Assembly (NCBI RefSeq): GCF_019145235.1
Contig: NZ_JAHSTV010000010.1
Coordinates: forward strand, 186,001-250,000
DNA: 64,000 nt
Reading direction: 5' to 3'
From: Pseudomonas farris
GTDB lineage: Bacteria > Pseudomonadota > Gammaproteobacteria > Pseudomonadales > Pseudomonadaceae
In this document: positions 16,919 to 25,007 of the stretch, one piece after another
How positions within the stretch are numbered: the stretch's first letter is position 1
Layout of the letters: the number at the start of each line of letters is the position of its first letter
Made by a program: the position numbers and the translations under genes
Notes under the pieces: generated by a model
Databases searched by the model: none
What the model saw: only the letters and a program-made list of their open reading frames with translations
Told to the model about the DNA's origin: nothing

Positions 16919-17674
16919 GTGGCCGATCACTACCAACTCAACCTGGGTTCATTGCGCAGCAGCATCACCCTGACCCTGCACACGCACCACGCCGCCCGTA
17001 TTTGGCAAGGCCGGACCGCACGCGAAGGCGTCCACTCGATCATGGGCATGGCCGGTTACATCAGTGTCACCAACCTGATCAAACAAACCGCCGCCCAGGA
17101 CGATCCCTATGCCGACTGGGCCATCGTGCAACTCGAAGAAAAACTGATGCAGGCCAAAGCTGGAATGCTGGCACTGACCCAACAACTGGATCGAATCAGG
17201 CAGGACCTGCCGACACAGATCGACATGGGTGACAACCTCAACATCCACCCCGTCACCTTGCCGTTGTACATCGGCAGCCAGTTGGGTTTTCTGGCGGTCT
17301 ACCTGCTGACCGACTACGACACCCTGGTGCGTCGTACCCTGTTGGCCCATCACACCGCCTTGATCGGTCGCAGAGACATGGAAGCCTGGATCGACGACGG
17401 CGCCCATCTATTGCGCAGCCTGTTCGGCCAGGCGCAGCGCTATCGGCATGCCGGCGTCACACGCGGTGACATGGCGGCGAACAACGCCCGTGCCCTGGCG
17501 GCCATCGATAAATGGGGGGCGCCCCCGATGGACATCCTTGAGGGTCATCGCCGCTCCCAGTTTGCGCCACCGATCATTCGTCATGGTGCTGTGACAGAGG
17601 ATGACGCTGGCGCGTTCGCAGAGGAAACGGGAGAGCCATCTGCGACAGTAGATGAGCCGGAGGATGAAGCATGA
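16919..17674 (+). CDS. PFL_4669-family ICE protein (TIGR03761-like)
   Basis: I place the start at GTG 16919 (MADHYQLNLGSLRSSITLTL), with GAGG about 10 bases upstream and the family-typical beginning. A longer in-frame ATG at 16808 adds 37 atypical residues. The 251-residue protein has LHTHHAARIWQGRTA near the N-terminus, then a long helical body and an acidic tail. The family is known only from ICEs in this gene order. A DNA replication/maintenance role is inferred. The end overlaps the DUF3158 gene by 4 bases. Confidence 0.82.
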   Translation: MADHYQLNLGSLRSSITLTLHTHHAARIWQGRTAREGVHSIMGMAGYISVTNLIKQTAAQDDPYADWAIVQLEEKLMQAKAGMLALTQQLDRIRQDLPTQIDMGDNLNIHPVTLPLYIGSQLGFLAVYLLTDYDTLVRRTLLAHHTALIGRRDMEAWIDDGAHLLRSLFGQAQRYRHAGVTRGDMAANNARALAAIDKWGAPPMDILEGHRRSQFAPPIIRHGAVTEDDAGAFAEETGEPSATVDEPEDEA

Positions 17675-18189
17675 TTCCCATGATCCCGGCTCAACCAATG
17701 CCCTTCGAAGCGTTGACACCGGATGCCTATCGACAGCTCGAACACGCCGCCTCCCTAAAAGGCCTTTTAAAACCTTTTAAGGGTAAGGGGGAGTTGGAGC
17801 ACTTGGCGCAGGTGGCGAGGGAAATCGAGGCGCAGTTATGTCATCTGATGGAGGTTGTTGTGCAGCAAGCCAGACAGCCCCCGTACTCACTGCTGGATAT
17901 TCGATTGGTGCTGCAGAACACCAGCGCTGGCAGCACCTTTTTGCGGTGGCGCACCCGAGATTTTGCCCGTATGGGCGTTGCGGCCTGGGAACGTCAGGTC
18001 TCCAACAGAGCCCTGCCGCAGGCCGTACGCGAGGGATTGCACCGTTTCGAAGGCGAGCGCATTGCACTGAACTTGCAGATGAGCGTGGTGCATTCGCTCT
18101 ACCGCCAGGCCACGACCTGCGCGATCAAAATGGCCAGTGCCGAACAGTTACTGCGCCAGTTCACAACCGCAGTGGAGGTATCAGGATGA
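17671..18189 (+). CDS. DUF3158 ICE protein
   Basis: This 172-residue basic helical protein (PDAYRQLEHAASLKGLLKPF ... FLRWRTRDFARMGVAAWE) has the position and features of DUF3158 in PFGI-1-type islands. It is coupled to both neighbours by 4-base overlaps. No enzymatic motif is seen. The function is undefined in the family. Confidence 0.78.
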   Translation: MIPMIPAQPMPFEALTPDAYRQLEHAASLKGLLKPFKGKGELEHLAQVAREIEAQLCHLMEVVVQQARQPPYSLLDIRLVLQNTSAGSTFLRWRTRDFARMGVAAWERQVSNRALPQAVREGLHRFEGERIALNLQMSVVHSLYRQATTCAIKMASAEQLLRQFTTAVEVSG

Positions 18190-18656
18190 GCACTTTTTTC
18201 GTTGGCGAAGGCAACATCGGCAGTGCGCCAGAGTTCCAGGAGTTTCCCTCAGGCAATGACGAACCGCGACGTTTGCTACGGCTGAATGTGTACTTCGACA
18301 ACCCCGTGCCACGCGAAGGCAGCTATGAAGATCGAGGCGGCTATTGGGCGCCGGTTGAGCTCTGGCACCGCGAGGCTGAACACTGGAGCACGCTGTACCA
18401 AAAAGGCATGCGTGTACAGGTCGAAGGCCGCACCGTGCGCGATGAGTGGGAGGACAGCGAAGACAATGCGCGAGTCACCTTCAAGATCGAGGCCCGTCGC
18501 GTCGGCATCCTGCCTCACCGGGTGCACAATGTGGTCATGCGGGAACGCTCTAGTGAGCCAGCGTCATCTTCGATACCCGCTGGGCAAGATACAGAGCAGA
18601 CCAGTTCACCTGCGTCGAAACCCAGAAAACGCAGAGGACAACCACCGTCAGACTGA
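18186..18656 (+). CDS. SSB-like single-stranded DNA-binding protein of the ICE
   Basis: The ATG at 18186 gives 156 residues. An OB-fold-like N-terminal domain (GNIGSAPEFQEF ... LRLNVYFDN ... WAPVELWHREAEHWSTLYQKG then MRVQVEGRTVRDEWED) follows the SSB pattern. A low-complexity Ser/Pro/Lys/Arg tail comes after. ICE SSB homologues coat transferred single strands or aid element replication. It is the last gene of the overlapping maintenance operon and precedes topB. Confidence 0.85.
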   Translation: MSTFFVGEGNIGSAPEFQEFPSGNDEPRRLLRLNVYFDNPVPREGSYEDRGGYWAPVELWHREAEHWSTLYQKGMRVQVEGRTVRDEWEDSEDNARVTFKIEARRVGILPHRVHNVVMRERSSEPASSSIPAGQDTEQTSSPASKPRKRRGQPPSD

Positions 18657-18852
18657 CAGACTTCAGGCATAAAAATTGCATTTCTGCGCGAAGTGGCTGG
18701 CCTGTCGTTACCCGCTGCTCGTGAAGATCCACCTGTCGTCCACACTACAAACGGGTAGCCGCCTCGGCCCATTCAAGCCTGCCCTCACCATCTAATGTGA
18801 GGAACCTGCCATTCAGGTTTCTCATATCTCGCCACTGCGGTTTCCAACCACG

Positions 18853-18877
18853 CTGCTCCGAACTCAATCCGGAGCAG
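18853..18877 (+). promoter_or_regulatory. Hairpin sequestering the topB Shine-Dalgarno
   Basis: CTGCTCCG (18853-18860) pairs with CGGAGCAG (18870-18877) across a 9-base loop. The right arm contains the GGAG ribosome site 7 bases before the topB ATG at 18882. Formation of the hairpin would mask translation initiation. An analogous arrangement occurs before the PilL-like gene at 25008. Confidence 0.6.
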
Positions 18878-18881
18878 TTTT

Positions 18882-20849
18882 ATGCGCCTCTTCCTCTGCG
18901 AGAAACCTTCCCAAGGTCGAGACATTGCCAAAGTACTCGGAGCCAGCCGGCGCGGTGATGGTTGCCTGATCGGCATCGACTCAACCGTCACCTGGTGTAT
19001 CGGCCATCTGCTGGAGATGGCCCCTCCCGAAGCCTATGGCATTCAGTACAAGAACTGGTCGTTGGATCATCTACCGATCATTCCCGCGCAGTGGCAGGTC
19101 GAGGTCAAACCCAAGACCACGGCGCAGTTCAAAGTCATCAAGCGCCTGCTCAGTGAAGCCTCCGCCGTCGTCATCGCCACCGATGCCGACCGCGAGGGTG
19201 AAATGATTGCCCGTGAGTTACTGGAGCTCTGCCAGTATCGAGGCCCCGTTCAGCGCCTCTGGTTGTCCGCACTCAACGAGGCCTCAATTCGCAAGGCACT
19301 ATCCTCACTGAAGTCTGGTCAGGAGACTTACCCGCTCTACCACTCGGCCCTCGCCCGCAGCCGTGCTGACTGGCTGATCGGCATGAACCTCAGTCGTTTG
19401 TTCACCCTCCTCGGCCGGCGGGCAGGTTACGACGGTGTACTGTCAGTCGGACGCGTCCAGACACCCACGTTACGTCTAGTCGTCGATCGTGATCGTGCGA
19501 TTGCCAGCTTCGTCTCGGTACCCTACTGGGAAGTGGAGGTGCACCTGTCCTCAATGGGGCAACCCTTCATCGCATCGTGGTTACCACCAAGCTCAGGACA
19601 AGATGAAGCCGGTCGTTGCCTGCAGCAGACGCTTACCCATCACGCGGTCCGAGCGATCTCTAGTGGTAAAACCGCCACAGTACTCTCACTGCAGGCTGAG
19701 CATTTCCGCGAAGCGCCGCCCCTACCCTTCGACCTGAGCACCCTGCAGGAAGTCTGCTCGCGCAAGCTGGGGCTCGGCGTTCAGGAAGTCCTGAACATCG
19801 CCCAAGCCCTGTATGAAACCCACAAAGCCACTACCTACCCACGCAGCGATTGCCGCTATTTGCCAGAGAGTATGTTCAACGAGGTACCCGCGGCATTTGA
19901 TGCTCTGCTCAAAACGGATCCCGAACTGCGGCTCTCACTCGGAAGCCTCGATCGATCACTGCACTCTCGCGTGCGGAACGATGCCAAGGTCACCGCGCAC
20001 CACGCCATCATCCCCACCACTGAGTCGGCGAACCTGGCGCGGATGTCCGAACAAGAACGTCAAGTCTACGAACTGATCCGTAGCCACTACCTCGCACAAT
20101 TTCTGCCGCATCATGAGTTTGATCGGACCCAGGTCGAACTGCAGTGTGGCGAAGAACGATTGACCGCGGTTGGCAAACAGATCCTGATCCAGGGCTGGAA
20201 AGGCTTGCTCTCCGAAAAAACTGAGGACGATGAGCCCAGTCACAAGTCCCAGATCTTACCGGTCTTGCATCAGGGCACGCCGTGCGCAGTGGATGATGTC
20301 GAACTCAAGTCCATGCGCACTGCCGCTCCCAAACCTCTCACTGAAGGCGATCTGATCAAGGCGATGAAAAACGTGGCCAAGCTGGTCAACGACCCACGCC
20401 TGAAACAGAAACTTCGGGACACCACCGGTATTGGTACCGAAGCCACGCGCGCCGGCATCATCAAGGGGTTGATTGATCGCGGTTATTTGCTAAAGAAAAA
20501 ACGCGCCTTGATGGCCTCCGCAGCGGCCCATACCCTGATTGAAGCGGTACCCGCAGCCATCGCCGATCCAGGCATGACCGCGATCTGGGAGCAGGCTCTG
20601 GACGAAATCGAAGCGGGACGTCTGAGCCTGGATGCGTTTGTCGCCAAGCAGGCGAATTGGATTGCGCAACTGGTCGAACGCTGCGGAGCACTCACCTTGG
20701 CATTACCAGTCGAAGCCGATCCGGCCTGCCCCATTTGCAACGCCTCAATGCTCAGGCGAAAGGGGAAATCAGGACCGTTCTGGTCATGCTCCCACTACCC
20801 GGACTGCAAGGGCACTGTGCCGATCAGCAAAGGTACGCGTCGCCCCTGA
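18882..20849 (+). CDS. topB: DNA topoisomerase III (type IA)
   Basis: The 655-residue type IA topoisomerase has a Toprim domain with FLCEKPSQGRDIAKVLGAS at the start and ATDADREGEMIARELLE near residue 103. The active-site Tyr lies in TTYPRSDCRYLPE (about 320). The core ends with RKLGLGVQEV- and IGTEATRAGIIKGLIDRGYL-type segments. The C-terminal four-Cys zinc motif (CPICNAS ... CSHYPDCKG) is at about 615-645. ICE-borne TopB decatenates or relaxes single-stranded intermediates during element replication and transfer. It starts a separate transcription unit. Confidence 0.95.
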   Translation: MRLFLCEKPSQGRDIAKVLGASRRGDGCLIGIDSTVTWCIGHLLEMAPPEAYGIQYKNWSLDHLPIIPAQWQVEVKPKTTAQFKVIKRLLSEASAVVIATDADREGEMIARELLELCQYRGPVQRLWLSALNEASIRKALSSLKSGQETYPLYHSALARSRADWLIGMNLSRLFTLLGRRAGYDGVLSVGRVQTPTLRLVVDRDRAIASFVSVPYWEVEVHLSSMGQPFIASWLPPSSGQDEAGRCLQQTLTHHAVRAISSGKTATVLSLQAEHFREAPPLPFDLSTLQEVCSRKLGLGVQEVLNIAQALYETHKATTYPRSDCRYLPESMFNEVPAAFDALLKTDPELRLSLGSLDRSLHSRVRNDAKVTAHHAIIPTTESANLARMSEQERQVYELIRSHYLAQFLPHHEFDRTQVELQCGEERLTAVGKQILIQGWKGLLSEKTEDDEPSHKSQILPVLHQGTPCAVDDVELKSMRTAAPKPLTEGDLIKAMKNVAKLVNDPRLKQKLRDTTGIGTEATRAGIIKGLIDRGYLLKKKRALMASAAAHTLIEAVPAAIADPGMTAIWEQALDEIEAGRLSLDAFVAKQANWIAQLVERCGALTLALPVEADPACPICNASMLRRKGKSGPFWSCSHYPDCKGTVPISKGTRRP

Positions 20850-20892
20850 CGCGCCTTTGGAGATCAAAAGGAGTATTGGGGCCATGTTCTGC

Positions 20893-21156
20893 TCAGTGCA
20901 TCATCAACGGCGGCTGATCCCTCTCTAAGTCGCTTATCGGTTGTCCGATTTCACGGGCCAAGGCGATACCGGTCGAAATCCATATCTGCCCCAGTTCGTT
21001 GAACGCTTTCAGATGCGCAGGATTTTCGTTGAGCCAATGAACAAGGCTGTCGAAGTGTTCGGGGTTCTCAGGGTAATCATGGATCCTGATGAACAGCTCC
21101 AGTGTTCGATCCCAGATCAGATCCATGACGTTGTTGCGCTCCTCTTCCATGCTCAA
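20893..21156 (-). CDS. Small FecR N-terminal-like (DUF4880-like) protein
   Basis: The 87-residue frame (MSMEEERNNVMDLIWDRTLEL) contains WLNENPAHLKAFNELGQIW, which resembles the WL..sp.h..Af..l..lW pattern of FecR/PupR cytosolic domains that bind ECF sigma factors. No membrane anchor is present. It is the only minus-strand gene here and converges on topB. A stand-alone anti-sigma-like regulator is possible but speculative. Confidence 0.5.
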   Translation of the reverse strand: MSMEEERNNVMDLIWDRTLELFIRIHDYPENPEHFDSLVHWLNENPAHLKAFNELGQIWISTGIALAREIGQPISDLERDQPPLMMH

Positions 21157-21359
21157 CCATTCCTCCGTTTGGTCCGATCGGACCGTTCATTTTCACTGGT
21201 CACTTCGGGCTCTGATTCCTGGAGGAATAAAACCCACGTCGCGATACATAGCGATTTCAGTCAATATGTCAACCTAGCAAGTCGATACTCAACCTATAGG
21301 GATGTTCATGTCAATGGGTCTTTGCTCAACCATTCGGGTTGAACTGGAGAACTCATCAC

Positions 21360-21701
21360 TTGGCACATAAACATCCAACCCAAGCTCAAATCGGGCGCAT
21401 GATCGCGAAGCACCGCACTCAGCGTAATCTGACCCAGGAAGAGGTGGCTGAACGCCTGGGGATCGGTAGCGAAGCCATCTCGCGCCTGGAACGTGGTGTA
21501 GTGGAGCTTTCCGTGATCAAGCTGATGCAGTTGGCGGACATTTTCGACTGCCGGATGGATGAACTGCTGACTGAGTCGAGCAATCGTCCCCATGACCAGG
21601 GCCAGATGATTGCGGGTCTGCTGAGCGGTCTAAAAGAACGCGACCGAGCCTTTATCCTGGCAACCGTCGAACAATTGGCCGCTCATCTCGGCAGTAAGTA
21701 A
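21360..21701 (+). CDS. XRE-family HTH regulator
   Basis: The start is probably TTG at 21360 (MAHKHPTQAQIGRMIAKHR), with GGAG about 10 bases upstream, giving 113 residues. The Cro/CI helix-turn-helix spans about residues 10-65 (LTQEEVAERLGIGSEAISRLERG, split across two helices). A C-terminal helical segment is LKERDRAFILATVEQLAAHL. It is divergent from the DUF4880-like gene and probably regulates ICE operons. Confidence 0.85.
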   Translation: MAHKHPTQAQIGRMIAKHRTQRNLTQEEVAERLGIGSEAISRLERGVVELSVIKLMQLADIFDCRMDELLTESSNRPHDQGQMIAGLLSGLKERDRAFILATVEQLAAHLGSK

Positions 21702-22269
21702 CCTTCACTCGTATTCGTTATAGGGGGCTCTGAGGGAGGCCCTCTGCCTTGACGTCGTCCCACCCTCTCTGCTGTAGTGCCTCAGGATCATCACCAACGG
21801 CGACCCAAGACCGATTCGCTCCGGGTAGCTCGGTCGGACTCTTAGAGTTCGGAGCCTTCTCTCTCTGCGGGATTCGTTCCTGTTTGTGCTCGACCTGATC
21901 GTGGTGGCGGATGACCACTGTTGCCTCTGCCAGGCAATAGCGGTCATCCGCCTCGGCGATCGTATTCAGCCCCGGAGCCCACCGGGGAAACATTGGGCAC
22001 CCTTTGTGCGCGGATGCGTGCCAGCAGGTTCCGACCCAGGCCACGACAAGGGTCGGTTGGCGAATCATGGCGCAGTTAAACCAGGCTTTGCGAGGAGCTT
22101 GTCGACTGCGCAAGACCGTCAAAGGTGGCTTTTCTCTTCCTCGCCTGGCACCCGCCAGGCCCACTCTTCATGTTCTTCATTCCAGAGTTTTCCACTGAAT
22201 TCCGTCCATAAAAAACTGGGTTGCAGCGTCTTGACGCTCGCCTGAGACAGGCTTATACAAAGGGCGTGG
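21702..22269. other. Non-coding stretch rich in inverted repeats (candidate oriT/oriV)
   Basis: I see no convincing gene. Frames on both strands are low-complexity shadows. The stretch holds a nested palindrome at 21907-21951 (outer arms GCGGATGACC / GGTCATCCGC, inner arms TTGCCT / AGGCAA). It also has CCGACCC / GGGTCGG (about 22030-22057) and GCCTGGC / GCCAGGC (about 22143-22160). Such symmetry, next to replication-type genes, fits a transfer or replication origin or a regulatory RNA. No nic motif can be named. Confidence 0.45.
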
Positions 22270-22400
22270 TTCGCTGTCGTTGACAGCCCAGCCCAGGTAG
22301 CCAGAACCTTCAAGGCTACGCCACGCTCGTGGTGGTTTACCCAAGTGCGGTCAGCGTTCGGAAGCTCGCACGGTTACCGCTTCAGCGGTGATGAATGCCG
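22270..22400 (+). ncRNA. Structured RNA element, copy A (upstream of DUF3577 gene)
   Basis: Four consecutive hairpins are predicted: GCTGTC/GACAGC (22273-22287), GTAGCC/GGCTAC (22297-22319), CCAC/GTGG (22321-22332) and ACCGC/GCGGT (22376-22389). A second copy at 44965-45092 keeps the same order and spacing. It differs by paired changes, for example GCTGTT/AACAGC, TCAC/GTGA and ACCGT/ACGGT. That covariation supports RNA structure rather than coding. It lies about 200 bases before the start codon. A bioinformatic DUF3577 RNA motif may have been described. I cannot check whether this is it. Confidence 0.72.
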
Positions 22401-22527
22401 ACTACCCCATGTTTGCGGACCACTACCGCAGACGTTCCTCAGTTGCACCGCTATTCCTCCAGACGCATAGACTTGCTTGCCATCGGCTTGCCGGTGGCGA
22501 GTCGTTCATCGCTCGCCTTCACCTTAC

Positions 22528-22599
22528 CCACCCGACGGGGGCTCACTTCCCCTTCAGGGATTGTGCGTCGCCGTTTTCCCTTGAAACAGGAGAACCACC
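22528..22599 (+). promoter_or_regulatory. GGGG...CCCC leader motif, copy A
   Basis: A short leader (CCCGACGGGGGCTCACTTCC then CCTTCAGGG...TCGCCGTTTTC) precedes the SD AGGAG and the ATG at 22600. Similar leaders precede the genes at 45226 and 45688. The shared plan is a GGGG/CCCC stem, a GACGGG- or CACGGG-like segment, and a TTC..CGTTTT tract before the SD. Confidence 0.55.
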
Positions 22600-23181
22600 A
22601 TGGCCCACGCCAACCACTCCCAAGAAGCGACCACTTACTTCAACCTGCACACCGTCGGTATCGGCTACCTCAACCGTGTTCGTGAAGTCCAAGTCCGCCG
22701 CGGCCAGCCATTCATGGCCTGCGTTATCGCGGCCCTGCACGGCGCCACCGATGCGGTCGAGTACACCCGCTTCGACTGCAAAGTCGCTGGGGGCGAAGCT
22801 GAACGTTTGATTCGTCGCTATATGGACGCCGTCAACGCCGAGAAAAAGGTCTTGCTGTCGTTTCGTATCGGCGACCTGTGGATCGATCCGTTTCTCTACG
22901 AGAAAGGTGATAAACAAGGTCAACCAGGCGCCAGTCTGAAAGGTCGTTTGCTGTTCATCGACTGGATCAAGGTCGACGGCACATTCGAGTACAAAGCGCC
23001 CGCCAGGCAGGAAGCAACAGCACCTGCTGAGCCAGCGCCCACCAGTGAGTCATCCCCACCATCGGCTGATGCCGACGCTGAGGAGATTGACAACCCAACA
23101 GAGGCTCGGGTTGAACCTGACTCTCCACCCACTCCCCGCACGGCTCGGCGTGATGCCACCCGTACCGTTCAGTCCGCCTGA
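22600..23181 (+). CDS. STY4534-family ICE protein (DUF3577)
   Basis: The 193-residue protein has a conserved N-terminal domain (about 1-125): YFNLHTVGIGYLNRVREV, MACVIAALHGATDAVEYTRF and LLSFRIGDLWIDPFLYEKG. This matches DUF3577. The tail (about 130-193) is rich in Pro, Ala, Glu and Thr and probably disordered. Homologues are called ICE replication or STY4534 proteins. An OB-fold/ssDNA-binding role has been assumed but I cannot demonstrate it. It has its own long structured leader and is followed by a terminator. Confidence 0.85.
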   Translation: MAHANHSQEATTYFNLHTVGIGYLNRVREVQVRRGQPFMACVIAALHGATDAVEYTRFDCKVAGGEAERLIRRYMDAVNAEKKVLLSFRIGDLWIDPFLYEKGDKQGQPGASLKGRLLFIDWIKVDGTFEYKAPARQEATAPAEPAPTSESSPPSADADAEEIDNPTEARVEPDSPPTPRTARRDATRTVQSA

Positions 23182-23203
23182 ACTGTCCACGATGTTCCTC
23201 ATC

Positions 23204-23230
23204 AAGGCGCTCCCCCGAGCGCCTTTTCTT
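23204..23230 (+). terminator. Rho-independent terminator after the DUF3577 gene
   Basis: AAGGCGCT (23204-23211) pairs with AGCGCCTT (23218-23225) and is followed by TTCTT. It ends the transcript 23 bases after the stop codon. Confidence 0.75.
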
Positions 23231-23252
23231 CAATCCGCACAGGAGAACCAAC

Positions 23253-23510
23253 ATCGAATCCTTCTGGCTTTGCGACGACTGCCTGTTCGCTGTGGCTTAC
23301 GAGGACTACAGCACGTTATCGCTCTACTACTCGACGGATGAAATCGAGAAACGCATCACCGGCATCCATCGTGGACTGGTTCAGTTGATGCCCATCAGTG
23401 CCGACTTCGATCCCGAAGCTGGCTGGGGCATAAAAGCCTTTTCCCCGTTGCCCTGCGACAGTTGTGGTTCACCCCTGCACGGTCAACGCCATCGATTCAC
23501 TCGGCTGTAA
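23253..23510 (+). CDS. Small Cys-rich ICE protein with apparent ATC start
   Basis: The frame reads (M)ESFWLCDDCLFAVAYEDYSTL and ends CDSCGSPLHGQRHRFTRL, 85 residues. Two CxxC pairs suggest a zinc-binding knuckle. I recall short ICE proteins beginning with a similar WLCDDCLF motif. The expected start is at 23253, with AGGAG 6 bases before it, but the codon is ATC. The next standard start (GTG, 23292) would remove the first CxxC. It is either a rare ATC start or a recent ATG-to-ATC change. Confidence 0.65.
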   Translation: MESFWLCDDCLFAVAYEDYSTLSLYYSTDEIEKRITGIHRGLVQLMPISADFDPEAGWGIKAFSPLPCDSCGSPLHGQRHRFTRL

Positions 23511-23609
23511 TAGCGCGCCATCGGCTATCGCCCGCGACACTCTATCCACCTCGGGGACACCACTCGCCTCGGGCGTGTACCCCTGATTGTTCCCTTCGGA
23601 GGTACCGCC

Positions 23610-24104
23610 ATGAGCACCCAATTCACCCTGATCGAGACCTCGGATTTCGAGACCGATCGTATCGTCCAAGAAAACCAGCTGATCGACGAAGCGTTGCAAA
23701 TTCTGGATCGTCGGCTGTTCACCCGCGGCCCAATCCTGACCGCCCCTGACACCGTAGCGTTTTATCTAAAACTGCACCTTGCGCCACAAGAGCATGAAGT
23801 CTTCGGTGTAATTTTTCTCGATGCCAAGCACCGGGTGCTGGCGTTCGAAGTCCTCTTTCACGGCAGCATTGATGGGGCCAGCGTTTACCCCCGCCAAGTC
23901 GTTAAGCGTTCCCTCGCGCATAACGCCGCAGCCGCCATTTTTGTGCACAACCACCCCTCAGGGTGTACGGAACCCAGTCAGGCCGATCGCGTTTTGACCG
24001 CACGGTTGAAGGAGGCCTTGGCCTTGATCGAAGTGCGTGTACTGGATCACTTCATCGTCGGTGAAGGTCATCCGCTCTCCCTGGCCGAATACGGCTGGCT
24101 TTAA
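23610..24104 (+). CDS. RadC-like JAB domain protein (DUF2466)
   Basis: The 164-residue protein matches the RadC/MPN family. The metal-binding JAMM-type motif is HNHPSGCTEPSQAD (about residue 113) with a conserved upstream Glu in VFGVIFLDAKHRVLAFEVLF. The N-terminal HhH part of chromosomal RadC is missing, as usual for mobile-element copies. The biochemical role is unsettled. A good SD (GGAGG) lies 7 bases upstream. A hairpin follows the stop. Confidence 0.92.
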   Translation: MSTQFTLIETSDFETDRIVQENQLIDEALQILDRRLFTRGPILTAPDTVAFYLKLHLAPQEHEVFGVIFLDAKHRVLAFEVLFHGSIDGASVYPRQVVKRSLAHNAAAAIFVHNHPSGCTEPSQADRVLTARLKEALALIEVRVLDHFIVGEGHPLSLAEYGWL

Positions 24105-24111
24105 CCCTAGC

Positions 24112-24131
24112 AGGCGCCTTCGGGCGCCTTG
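24112..24131 (+). terminator. GC-rich hairpin after the radC-like gene
   Basis: AGGCGCC TTCG GGCGCCT forms a stable tetraloop hairpin 8 bases after the stop. The following T-run is poor (TGTTCAT), so termination may be partial. Confidence 0.6.
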
Positions 24132-24155
24132 TTCATATTCATCTGGAGAACCCTC

Positions 24156-24901
24156 ATGAACCCCGCCCCCAAGCCCCAGCTACGCTGACGGCCTCCAATC
24201 CATTTGCTCGCGGCTACGACAATCGGCATATCGAACGGCAGCTACTGATCACCTACGAGGACGACTGCCCTCCCTGCTTTCGACCTGTCCACGACTCACA
24301 GGCCCATCTGTCCGACGATGGGTTGCAGCTGTTCCCCTGCCTGTTCAATGACGAGTTCGCCTTGATCAGCGAAGGCCAATCCATTCCGGATGAGTTGGAT
24401 AAACGCTGCCAATCCACTGGCCTGGTGCGCCAAATAATCTACGCTGTGATGGGCGAAATGCTCAACGAGCGGCATTACCTCGGTGATCTGTACTCCCTGG
24501 AAGAAGCCCAAGCCATGGCCCATCGCTTGAGCTTCGAAACGGGACACTACAGTCGAGCCTGGGAAATCAGTACCGCGCACCTTCCCGAAGAATCGATGCT
24601 TTATCTGGAGGAGTGGGTCAGTCACTTCGCTCTGCGGCAAACCGGCCTCTTGTTCGAGCTTTTTACGCTGCCAGATTGCTGCGGTATCGGTTGCAAACTG
24701 ATCGGCACGCCATGGACGGACGAGAACTTGCTGAACATTGAGGGCAATCGTTATTCGAGCTTGAGACAAGAACAACTCGACGCCGGCACACCGGAAGCCT
24801 TGGTCAACGTACTGTATTTGGCGGCATTGGCGGATGTGCGATTGTTGATCTTCGACCCCGACGCTGCCGTCTTGGATGGGCTCGCCATCTTCGATGAATA
24901 G
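24156..24901 (+). pseudogene. Unknown ICE gene with probable N-terminal frameshift
   Basis: ATG 24156 (GGAGAA upstream) opens MNPAPKPQLR and then hits TGA. A different frame is continuous from before this point through ATLTASNPFARGYDNRHIERQ to the stop at 24901, with no standard start until TTG 24323. Conserved-looking content before 24323 (QLLITYEDDCPPCFRP) suggests the true gene began at 24156 and lost frame in the C/A-rich run near 24170-24185. The body (about 240 residues) has EAQAMAHRLSFETGHYSRAW and an acidic end. The family is unknown to me. Confidence 0.5.
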
Positions 24902-24962
24902 CAACGTGTTCAGCGTTAACACGACCCACCTTGAATCAACTTTCTCACTGAATCGCTCCTTC

Positions 24963-25000
24963 ACCTCATGTCAGGTTCTGCACTGAATCTGACATGAGGT
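24963..25000 (+). promoter_or_regulatory. Stem-loop overlapping the SD of the PilL-like gene
   Basis: ACCTCATGTCAG (24963-24974) pairs perfectly with CTGACATGAGGT (24989-25000). The right arm carries GAGG, the only SD-like sequence, about 9 bases before ATG 25008. The stem may therefore limit translation. Because TTCTT follows, it might also work as a weak terminator for the upstream gene. Confidence 0.6.
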
Positions 25001-25007
25001 TTCTTCC

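Noticed and set aside
21718..22164. 148-codon minus-strand frame in the non-coding stretch
   Set aside because: No SD, low-complexity Arg/Pro/Ala content, and it crosses several inverted repeats. Better explained as structured non-coding DNA.
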